Source: Choristoneura fumiferana
Taxonomy: Eukaryota; Arthropoda; Insecta; Lepidoptera; Tortricidae
Direction: 5' to 3'
DNA: 64,000 nucleotides
Assembly: GCF_025370935.1 (NCBI RefSeq)
Contig: NC_133473.1
Coordinates: forward strand, 9,987,842-10,051,841
A model generated the notes under the pieces. The model saw only the letters and a program-made list of their open reading frames with translations, searched no databases and was not told the DNA's origin. Both the position numbers and the translations under genes were made by a program. How positions within the stretch are numbered: the first letter of the stretch is position 1; each line of letters opens with the position of its first letter. Shown here piece after piece: positions 55,711-64,000 of this stretch.

Positions 55711-55925
55711 CTATAACACCTGATAATTTGATAATTGCTTCCGGGAAGAACAGTAAAAGTAAAAGCAAGCGTTTAACGAAAATTAATGAACTTAGATCTA
55801 TTTATCCTCTGAGCTCTATAATCTTTACAGTGTTTAAACGCACTCACAAACAAACAATAAAAGTTGCGTTTAAAAATAGTAATATTGTGAGATACTTTGA
55901 ATTGGAAAGGATGGATAAAAGAAAA
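55711..55925 (+). CDS. candidate internal exon of unrecognised gene (exon A)
   Basis: A clean internal-exon structure: the acceptor tttttttacag ends at about 55710 and donor gtaagt begins at 55926. The frame is open throughout, with LIIASGKNSKSKSKRLTK, INELRSIYPLSSIIFTVFK and IKVAFKNSNIVRYFELERM, ending KRK in phase 0. A basic Ser/Lys patch is followed by alternating hydrophobic strands. I do not recognise the family. The strand pattern, together with the next candidate exons, could suit a laminin-G or thrombospondin-N-like beta sandwich; that is a guess. The upstream exon was not found. Confidence 0.6.
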
Positions 55926-56004
55926 GTAAGTATTTTTGCCCCGTACTCAACTACCCGTCTGGCAGCTTGTCCTTCCTCAGTAATTAATTAATCCGTAAGT
56001 TACA

Positions 56005-56170
56005 CGCTGCTGGGCACAGGTATCTTCTCAGAATGAGAGGGCTTGGGTAGTAGTTCCCACGCAGCAGGGCTACTACGAAACTCGAAACTCGTAGTTCGTG
56101 TCGTGCGGTCCCTCTGACACTTATACTGTTTACTTACGCAGCAGGGCGGAATACTACGAAACTAGCTGAG
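56005..56170. mobile_element. SINE fragment carrying a partial hairpin MITE
   Basis: The antisense SINE body (ctgctgggcacaggtatc, cagaatgagagggcttggg) runs into cagggctactacgaaactcg, the start of the hairpin family seen at 38432 and 59598. The right arm is degraded. Confidence 0.6.
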
Positions 56171-57175
56171 CCTGTATTTTGGACGTCTGCGAGTGCGATT
56201 GACAGATTTGTAAAACTTTGGAATTAAACTAAAACATAGCTTGCAGAGTAAAAAAAATTGACATAAAAAACAAAAACAACCAGCAAAAAAGTAAAGACAA
56301 ACAAACGTACGTAAAAACGTTTGTAATATGTGTGAATGTATGTGTATGCGTGTGGACACGTATTTTTTTTGCCAATCAAACAAAAAATTACAAAGACGAA
56401 GCGTAATAAAGTTCGGGAAGCGGAGCCTGACAAGGGCCTGACTGACGTCACTCCTTAGGGAAAACTCTACGAAGGCAATTTTAGCTTATATATACGTGAC
56501 GAAGGTTTGACGTCACACGGAACTTTAACCGGCTAATATCCATATTTTTTTGTTTAATTGCCAAAAAGAAAAAATAGTGTCCGATATTTTTTTGAAAATG
56601 TAACTGACGGATTTATTGTAATTTTTTAGGAATCTACATATATGTAGGTATAGCCTATTACGGCATGCTGTTATACCTACCTATTAACGACTATATGAAG
56701 CTAGAGCTAGAGTTTCTGGGTTCGAATTCCGGTAGAAGCAGACGCTTCTATGTTGACTTAACTCCATTTATTTTAACATTTGAAACAACGGTAGAATTTG
56801 CACACGTTTATAAATGAAACAACTAAACTATTTAAAATTGTGTTAACTTCTATGATAAAAACGTAATAAATACCGCTAATATAATTATGTATACATGTAG
56901 GTATTTTGAGTCCATTTGTGTTCGAAATACCGAGAAACGTGTGCTAAAATTTGACCTTAAATTAAACGGAGTATAGGTAAATGTTTGTACCGTGTTATTG
57001 ATTTATTTCTTTATGTATGTTTATAACACATCCGAAGCTTTGTAGCCATTATCCTACATTAGCCTACACTAAAGTTCAAAAATATGTTTGCACTTTGCTA
57101 AATCTTTACTTTATTATTTTTAATATCTTATCGCTGTCACACGTGTTAGTTAGAACGTTTATACTCTTATATAAA

Positions 57176-57360
57176 ACTAGCTGTTGCCCACGATTTGTCT
57201 GCGAACAAGTCGTTTACCACGATCTCGCAGGAACTTTTTTCTTTTCCGGGATAAAAACTATTATAATATCCCTTTCAGGCTCTCAAACCATTTGGATGCC
57301 AAATTTTATTTAAAGCCGTTGAGTGGGTTATGCGTGTAAGCGTAATAAACAAACAAATCA
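57176..57360 (-). mobile_element. Helitron-like short element, antisense
   Basis: aactagctgttgcccacgat, ttccgggataaaaactatta, gtgggttatgcgtgtaagcg; begins at the CTAG end. Confidence 0.6.
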
Positions 57361-57550
57361 ACAAACCAACGACGGTGCCAACTCACGGTCGGCTTTCCGT
57401 TCGAGCTCTCCACATGATACCTCGGATTGGTTCGAAACATGGCGGGCATACCTTGACTGTTAACACTGTTAAAGCTTGAATGACCCGTGTATCTTATTTT
57501 GATAATAAATTATACGTGATGCTGTCAGAAGGCCAGTAACGAGGTACACT

Positions 57551-57688
57551 CAAGGAATTTAATTCATGGGCCACCATGGAACCTTTTCAAAGGAAGAGTC
57601 ATTACGACTTTCCTTGTTAATTAATGCGATGTCACTATGACGTTTACTGTTAAATGGTTCCATGGTGGCCAATGAATTAAGCTCCTTG
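57551..57688. mobile_element. hairpin MITE 1 of a cluster
   Basis: Left caaggaatttaattcatggg and ccaccatggaacc; right ggttccatggtggcc and aatgaattaagctccttg. Confidence 0.72.
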
Positions 57689-57692
57689 ACCG

Positions 57693-57828
57693 TACAGTCA
57701 AGTTCATAAACTTGCGAGCAAAAATTTGATCAAACATATCTGAACACGACTCTATTGTCAAAAGCGTAGAAGCGTGTTCAGATATTTTTGATCAAATTTC
57801 TACTCACAAGTTTATGAAGTCGACTGTA
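57693..57828. mobile_element. hairpin MITE 2 of a cluster
   Basis: Left tacagtcaagttcataaact, atttgatcaaacatatctga, acacg; right cgtgttcagatatttttgat to gtttatgaagtcgactgta. Arms of about 55 bp. Confidence 0.75.
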
Positions 57829-57944
57829 CCTACCTGATAAAGTGTAAAGATATCTTTGGCCTCGACTACAAGTTTTAAAGACTTATTTTGGGACTATGTC
57901 ATTTAGTTTACATTGTTCCATGGTATTTTTGGTACAGTTCGCAG

Positions 57945-58125
57945 CACGTAGGTATAGCGGCGACCGTTAATGCGCAGGAGTACAAAATCGGTCTATCGTG
58001 GGGAAATGAGCGCTGCTTGGTGGAGTTGCACGTGAAAAGCGTAACTTCTAATGGGCGTGTGCGATTGTCACATATGCAGAATTTAATGGCCACCGCCACA
58101 TTTACATGCCACGGACTATATTTAA
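57945..58125 (+). CDS. candidate exon of unrecognised gene (exon B), 3' border uncertain
   Basis: The acceptor ttcgcag ends at 57944, giving phase 0, matching exon A. The open frame encodes HVGIAATVNAQEYKIGLSWG, NERCLVELHVKS and on to a stop at about 58131. A donor GTAACT after HVKS (phase 0) would join exon C in frame; alternatively the frame runs to the stop as a short 3' end. The hairpin element at about 58130 begins at that stop. The sequence resembles a secreted or extracellular domain, but no family is recognised. Confidence 0.42.
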
Positions 58126-58129
58126 TTCT

Positions 58130-58282
58130 TTAAAAGTAAACCCAGCTTAGACCTGGATGAAAATCGTGCAAGTCGCATTACATTGCGAGGAGTAAAGCCA
58201 TCGAGTTTGCAGTGGTCAATCGAGCGCCGTTATGTCATGCAACTTGCACGATTTTTCCTTGCAGATCAAGACTGGGCTTTAA
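58130..58282. mobile_element. hairpin MITE 3 of a cluster
   Basis: Left taaacccagcttagacctgg and gaaaatcgtgcaagt; right acttgcacgatttttccttg to agactgggcttta. Confidence 0.72.
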
Positions 58283-58336
58283 TCCATACCTACTCACATG
58301 CAAGATTGTAAGAAAAGTGGCTATTCTTATCTACAG

Positions 58337-58729
58337 ATTTTCTGGAAACTTTGGTGTCTCCACGTTGATGAAATAACGAGAGGAATTAAATTATGGCCTC
58401 ACCTATCTGATACTTTTAAATGTTCTCTGAGAAAGCGGTGGACCGATAAAGATTTGTATTTGGGATCTATACGACATGCTGAGGATCAGATTCGGCCTAC
58501 ACCCATCCCTGGTCTAGGCCGGACGGATGAAATTAAACTATTATACCTAAAACCGGAATACTTCGGATGCTGGGACCAGGCGGAGCACTGGGTGCAATGT
58601 GACGAAGTTCTAGAAACTACTACGTGTGACTATGACGTATTTACCTATACTGGGGTGCCAACCTCGAATATCACATATACTTCCTTAACAACAACGGTTG
58701 GTATACTTATACTTATCTTACGATACTAA
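58337..58729 (+). CDS. candidate terminal exon of unrecognised gene (exon C)
   Basis: The acceptor ttatctacag ends at 58336 and the open frame runs in phase 0 to a stop near 58729. It includes LWPHLSDTFKCSLRKRW, TDKDLYLGSIRHAEDQIR, LYLKPEYFGCWDQAEHW and VQCDEVLETTTCDYDVF, ending TTTVGILILILRY. Several cysteines and aromatic residues suggest an extracellular, disulphide-bonded domain. The hydrophobic end could be real, or the exon could splice earlier at ACG|GTTGGT. Low codon bias but clearly protein-like. Function unknown. Confidence 0.5.
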   Translation: MFWKLWCLHVDEITRGIKLWPHLSDTFKCSLRKRWTDKDLYLGSIRHAEDQIRPTPIPGLGRTDEIKLLYLKPEYFGCWDQAEHWVQCDEVLETTTCDYDVFTYTGVPTSNITYTSLTTTVGILILILRY

Positions 58730-59597
58730 CTAATTTTAAAAAATTGCAAATGTGAGTAGGTATGTTTGTTTGTTACGCTTTCAAACTTGAGGTACTTACC
58801 CGATCTTAATAAAATTTAGTGTGCGGGTGGGTAGTTTGAGACCCTGAGAACCTGACTGAGTTATGCCCGTGCCCGGTTCACATTATTCCTGTAAAACCGT
58901 TCCAGCATGACCGCAGGTGCTCGATCGATCTTCTGTACTTAACTCGTTTGGCTTGTAACCCCGCAATGCCGCAATGTATAGCTTCAATACAAGCACGATT
59001 ATTACTAAAATAATTTTCAGTGATAGAACATTATTTTCATGTCTTTTTGGGTCGGTTACATTTTTTTTGTTATAATTTTTTTTATTAAGTAATATGATGA
59101 TGTCCTCCATGTCGTGTCCGACAAAGGCGAACCTTTAGAATTGTTTATTATGTGCCCGAATATGGCTAGTCGGTAGATAATAATTGAACATGTTTTAAAA
59201 TTAAACTATTCAATATTATTTTCAGCTTAAAATGCTCAGCAAACAAAATAATTGGTGAACGGATATTTCATTAAGTACCTATGCATTTTGCGCACCTACT
59301 CTCAAGATTTGTACAGTTTTATCTTATATTACTATAATTATAATATTTTATCTAATATATTGGATGCTTTACAAACACAAGGTTGATTATTATTTATTAC
59401 TGTAATAATTTAACTTGTTCGACAACATAGGCTTTAGGTTAAGCGTTAGCTTGGCATTGGCATAATTTGGGCTTGTAGTGCTGATGGCGACTCCACGAAC
59501 TTTTTTTTTTATAAATGGCTTCTGTCCGTTTGGACCAAGTTTGGACAATAAAATTCTTCCCCGAACTTTTAACATTTTCGGTCAGATCTTGGTCAGC

Positions 59598-59717
59598 AGG
59601 GCTACTCCGAAACTCGAAGTTCGTGTCGTGCGGTCCCTCTCGCTCTCGTATCAAACAGTGTAAGTGTCAGAGGGACCGCACGACACGAACTTCGAGTTTC
59701 GAGTTTCGGAGTAGCCC
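59598..59717. mobile_element. hairpin MITE upstream of the FASTK-family gene
   Basis: Arms with gggctactccgaaactcgaa and its complement ending gagtagccc; middle near cgctctcgtatc. It ends 168 bp before the start codon at 59885, so it may lie in the promoter or 5' UTR. Confidence 0.75.
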
Positions 59718-59884
59718 AGCAGATCAGATAGTCACTGTCAATTTGACGTTTGATTTAACAGGAGTAAATAAAGGTTATAATTTGATTGAGCCTCATTGAG
59801 GTTCGAGGTGCATGGGGTTGTACGCTGTTTTTATTAAAAGTTGAAATATTTCTGAAGACATAATATTTTTATAACACCTGTAAT

Positions 59885-62360
59885 ATGAATACCGCTTTGA
59901 GAGTTACACGCAACTTAAGATATTTCAATTATCTACATCAAATGTCACGAGGCAATGTTATAAATAATTTACGAAATAATTTCAAAAATATGCACATTTC
60001 TAGTAGTTTGAGTGTTAAAATGTTTATGGAGCACGAAAACCAATATGCCTATGGTATAATGGAAAGTAAAGGTTACGCAACCAAATTGAAATCGGAACAT
60101 AAGGCTGAACTTATAGCGAAAGATAAATTTGACCATTTGATTCAACAAAATTGGACAAAGAAGTCTCCGCAAGAAATTTTCGAGTTGTTTCCTATTCTGG
60201 GTACTTATTGCTCTGAGCATGGACTATGCATATCTAATAAAATGTTTGATAGTTACATAGATACCCTAACTGATAATATTAAGCATGCTTCAGATGAAGA
60301 ATTAAAACTCCTATTTTATTCACTTGTGAAGTGGCCAGAAACAGAATCGATTAGAACTAGGAACTATATTGAAGTGTGGGCGGCTCTAGATGATGAGTGT
60401 TTGAAGAGGTATAAAGGTTGGTCAGTGGATGAATTATTGTCATATTTGGCTCTCTTTTATTTATTAAATGTTTCAAGAGTCAGTGATTATTCAGTAAAAA
60501 GTGTTCAACGAATCACCAACAAAGTGCAGCAGATAACTTCAGAACAGTTTGTTCAAACTATGTTCTTTATAGGCACCACCAGGAAATCGCCTTTTGATAT
60601 GCATAACTTGGAAGTATATTTGGATAGCAATTTCTTTAAGTTCTCACTAGATGAGTTAGCTATTATGTCAATGGGTTTTTTCAAAAGTAAAACTCCCATA
60701 CGAAGTTTAAAGATATTGGAACGAATAATTGATAAAATTATAGAACATTCAGCCGAGGTTCACGAAGTGTCCCTAGCTGCCTTACTGAAGGTGATAAAAT
60801 ATTCCATGAAGTTAGATGAAAATAATAAAGTATATGAGTTACTGGATGTTCTGCAGCATGAAGCACCCCGTCTGTCTATCATGTGCAAGGTGCACATTGC
60901 TTTGATTGGGACAGCCACATTAACATTGCACAAACCTTGTTTGACAAAAATTGCTGAGAGTGTTATTGAATCCATATCAGAGGCTAGGGCAAAGGATCTA
61001 GAAAGACTGGTGTTCACATTTGGAACATTTAACCATAGACCTGATACAAGAGAATGTTTTTTTCAAAAAGTCATAAGTGAATTAAGGAGAGAGGAGCGAG
61101 AACCAGAAATTCTCAAATATGGAAGATCTTTTGCCTGTACTGTAGCCTTTTTAGGAGCACAAGGAATATACCCTATTGACCTGATGGACAAAGTGCTAAA
61201 TCCAGAATTTTTGAACACTACTTACGGAAAGTATGTCCATAACTATGGCAAAGAAATTCTAGCTATCCAAAATGCAGCTGATATTTACTGCACAAAAGAC
61301 ACAAAAATGAATTCACTAAATGAAAAGAGTATTAAAATATTAGCAAAAAAATATACAGATTATTGTCCAAGTGAAAAATATCCTAAACAGTATAATATTA
61401 CCGAAAAGATGTTCTTAGATGTCATGAAGATGTTGAAACAAAGTCGCGGTGGTGAAGAATATGTGATTGGAGACCATATTCTAACTCATCACCAAAGAGG
61501 AGGTAAGAAATAATGATTTATGAATAACAATATCCAACTCATTTAAATATATAATTAGGAAAATACACTCATTATTTTTAAACCACTTTTTAAAATAGGT
61601 TGTTGTATCCATTCCTTTCAACTATAGATAATTTCTCTCAATTCTGTCTTGAAAGGTCTGCAGGATAAACATGTATTTGTTTGTACAAAGATTTTTAAAT
61701 TGTTTTTTATTTCTTGTTTTAGATATAATAATCTGCAACAGTCCTGATGGAAAACCACTACCAATTGGCAATGTATTTAGCTCTGAAACCTTTGGTGTTC
61801 TAAGGAAACCTCCTAACAGCAACCACTGGATAGTTCTAGTTATTACTGGAAGAAATGGTTTAATTAAAAATTCAGGGACACCAACGGGACCATTCTTGTC
61901 AAAAGTTAGAGATCTACAAGCATTGGGATTTCATGCAGCTCTGGTAAAAAATATCTAAGTACTTACTAATATGTATTGTATTGTATACCAAACTCTTTAT
62001 TGTAAGTTAGGAACAGAAAACATGAAAACAACAGTTAACAAGAGAAAGAGATGTACAAAGTTAACACAAAGTTATCCTTGCGCATTTCCCTTATCTAATT
62101 CCGTTTCCCCGTTTGGCTAAATGCGCCATACACAAAAAAAAAAAAAATGATTGCAACAATATTTCATGCAAAGCTTAACCTTTAGTTAGGCAAAATTCAT
62201 ATACCGTCTTGGTGCATCATATATAAGGTTAATTTATCAAAATCCTACAACATATTTTTTGGTTTTACAGGTACTTTGGACTAAATATTCAAGCCTGGAG
62301 ACAGCAAGTGAAAAAACTGAGTACTTGAATTTATTGATCAAAGAAGCGTTAAAAACCTAA
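59885..62360 (+). CDS. FASTK-family mitochondrial RNA-binding protein (FAST + RAP domains)
   Basis: Three exons: 59885-61502, 61723-61943 and 62271-62360 (donors gtaagaaa and gtaaaa; acceptors tgttttag and ggttttacag), coding 642 residues, a usual length for the family. FASTK proteins bind mitochondrial RNA and act in its processing, stability and translation. The N-terminus (MNTALRVTRNLRYFNYLHQM) is Arg-rich and acid-free, as expected for a mitochondrial presequence. Helical repeats fill residues 60-360. FAST_1 and FAST_2 regions lie at about 370-545 (LVFTFGTFNHRPDTRECFF; YGKEILAIQNAADIYC), and a C-terminal RAP domain at about 570-640 (LWTKYSSLETASEKTEYL). RAP domains are related to very short patch repair nuclease folds. 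FASTKD5 or FASTKD4 are the likely relatives; I cannot choose. The intron at 61944-62270 holds a LINE tail. Confidence 0.88.
61975..62110 (-). repeat. LINE 3' tail, antisense, in the FASTK-family intron
   Basis: tgtattgtataccaaactct and ttattgtaagttaggaacag match the complement of jockey-type tails such as 26935-27072. No coding. Confidence 0.45.
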
Positions 62361-62414
62361 CTTCGTCATTTTATTAATCTCCTAGAATTATCAAACGAAC
62401 ATTAACTGCAAAGT

Positions 62415-62420
62415 AATAAA
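62415..62420 (+). terminator. polyadenylation signal of the FASTK-family gene
   Basis: AATAAA 55 bases after the TAA stop at 62358-62360, a typical short insect 3' UTR spacing. Confidence 0.6.
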
Positions 62421-63059
62421 AGTACCTACGAAACAAAAGAGCCAAACAATCTTTTATCTTTTTGCTCTTAGATGAATGGTTGGTCTCGCGCGCTCGCTCG
62501 ACTAGATACCGCCGGCGTACTTGTCAAATACGGCAACAAATAGTACGCCGAATTCGGCGTACCCGAGCCCGAGGCGAGTCAGTCGCCTTGCAAACTGTGC
62601 GTTAGGTACATGTACCGAATTTTTCTTAAATTTTGGTCATAAACCGAAGTAAAATGCCAGTTTTCGCAGTGAAACTGTTTAAAAATAATACTACAAGAAA
62701 TGAAAAGGACACTGGGATCACATACCATCAGTAAATATCGTATAATTTCGAAATTACAAAATAAAATAACATGAACCCTAAACGCCATTCTGTGTTGCCG
62801 CGTACACAAGAATCAAATTCCCCGTGGTTGAGATTAGAATAAATTGAATTTTATTGTTATCATCATTAAATGATGATAAATTTTAATAACTTCTTTTATT
62901 TAAGTATCTAACGTAATTATTATATATACATAACCTAGTTCTATATTATTTAATGTTTATCTTTGTGATATATACACTGAAGTGTATAAATTGTTACCCT
63001 TTCTGTGCGCTCGGCTTCTGTTTGGAAGACGTGTCGGACGTCGGTACTTTGTCGGCGCT

Positions 63060-63178
63060 TCATCATCATCATTATCATCCCAGCCTATACGTACCACTGC
63101 TGGGCACAGGCCTCCTCTCAGAATGAGAGAGCTTGGGCAGTAGTTCCCACGCGGGCCCAGTGCGGTGCTTGTCGCCGC
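63060..63178 (-). mobile_element. truncated tRNA-SINE copy
   Basis: Antisense SINE tail: ATC repeats, cccagcctatacgtaccac, gctgggcacaggcctcctct, ttcccacgcgggcccagtgc. Confidence 0.7.
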
Positions 63179-63227
63179 GTAAAAAAGGTAAATCATCAAT
63201 TACTAGCCACCATTAGGCGGTAGCCAG

Positions 63228-63558
63228 TTAGGGCCTTATCACACTAGCGATTTGCGGGCGAGTTGAAAGCGAGGCGAGCGCGCAGCGAATTCGCTTCGAG
63301 CGCGTAACGATTTCACCGCGACCACGCAACAATATCGCCGCGAGCGCGCAACGATGTCGCTGCGAGTTCGCTGCGTTAGCGCCGAAGACGCCCTATTATT
63401 ATTATTATGCGAAAGTCTACAATATGGCGTTTTTGGCACTAAAGCAGCGAACTCGTTACGCGCTCGCAACAGCGACATCGTTGCGCACTCGCGGCGATGT
63501 CGTTGCACGCTTGCGGCGTAATCGTTATACGCAAATCGCTAGTGTGATAAGGCCCTTA
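63228..63558. mobile_element. 325-bp Harbinger-like MITE with GC-rich repeated core
   Basis: TTA at 63228-63230 and 63556-63558 flanks gggccttatcacactagcga and tcgctagtgtgataaggccc. The interior has many repeats of gcgcgcaacgatgtcgctgc, pairing left against right around an ATT run and atatggcgtttttggc. Confidence 0.82.
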
Positions 63559-63584
63559 TTGACGATTTACGCCAATTTGTCTTT

Positions 63585-63890
63585 TTTTATTATTCGACTG
63601 AATAGAAAACGAGCAAGTGGGTCACCTGATGGTAAGAGATTACCACCGCCCATAGACACCTGCAACACCAGGGGGATTGCAGATGCGTTGCCAACCTAGA
63701 GGCCTAAGATGGGATACCTCAAGTGCCAGTAATTTCACCGGTTGTCTTACTCTCCACGCCGAAACACAACAATGCAAGCACTCCTATTTCACGGCAGGAT
63801 TAGCGAGCAAGATGGTGGTAGCAATCCGGGCGGACCTTGCACAAGGTCCTACCACCTGCTGGTCTTTAGAGGTTGATTTATAATAATAAT
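63585..63890 (+). repeat. lepidopteran LINE-derived repeat (gggtcacctgatggtaagag)
   Basis: gggtcacctgatggtaagag, cacctgcaacaccaggggga, ttgcagatgcgttgccaacc. This is a familiar 3' region of moth LINEs; the clade is not certain. It ends near a TAA run at 63881. Confidence 0.6.
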
Positions 63891-64000
63891 AATAACGATT
63901 AATTGTTACAACTACAAATCAAAAGCATTTTTTTAGATCTTATTCTTAACTATGTTACTAAACATTTTACGTCCGACAATAAGGTACCTTTTCAAATACG

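Overview
The window reads as a moth or butterfly (Lepidoptera) nuclear genome. It is AT-rich, has large introns, contains many short 'taggtacctac'-type words, and is full of repeat families typical of that order: tRNA-derived SINEs, RTE- and jockey-like LINEs, Helitron-like short repeats ending in GCTAGT, and TTA-flanked MITEs. There are no prokaryotic features. One assembly gap (825 N) lies at 25453-26277.

The main gene, on the + strand from about 12.3 kb (possibly 3.4 kb or even 0.7 kb) to 49.1 kb, is a homologue of harmonin (vertebrate USH1C, Drosophila CG5921), a multi-PDZ scaffold protein. I could place eleven coding exons by splice sites, phase and protein similarity: PDZ1 (12344, 20325, 24339), linker and start of PDZ2 (26529), PDZ2 core (27665, 28394), a low-complexity central region (31824, 33460), a proline stretch (47165), a long tail exon (48351) and the terminal exon (48964). 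From the ATG at 12351, and allowing for three apparently missing bases, the coding length is exactly divisible by three (784 codons plus stop). Three single-base deletions break the frame in exons 27665-27807 and 28394-28619. They look like consensus errors in GC-rich exons but could be real lesions.

The last three exons are present twice, in a direct tandem repeat with a period of about 3.5 kb (about 42062-45567 and 45568-49130). The downstream copy is intact. The upstream copy has a one-base frameshift and a scrambled terminal exon. This is either an unresolved haplotype duplication in the assembly or a real tandem duplication.

From 55.7 to 58.7 kb there are candidate exons of a second + strand gene that I cannot name. 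From 59885 to 62360 lies a complete three-exon gene for a mitochondrial FASTK-family RNA-binding protein (FAST domains and a C-terminal RAP domain) with a polyadenylation signal at 62415.

The introns and intergenic DNA hold transposon remains with some clear structure: an RTE-like LINE fossil inserted with a 5' inversion (twin priming) and a 9-bp target duplication at 6.5-7.2 kb; a 771-bp retroposed repeat with a 13-bp duplication at 16.1-16.9 kb; a 1.7-kb antisense RTE-like LINE in a harmonin intron; a jockey fossil; a mariner transposase fossil; two TTA-flanked Harbinger-like elements; a foldback element made of degenerate ~18-bp units; and several hairpin MITEs. I did not find a clear novel biological system. 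The most unusual unexplained structures are the clustered ATGATATGCC-type motifs at 39.5-39.9 kb, the foldback element at 53.8-54.3 kb, and the unrecognised gene at 55.7-58.7 kb.
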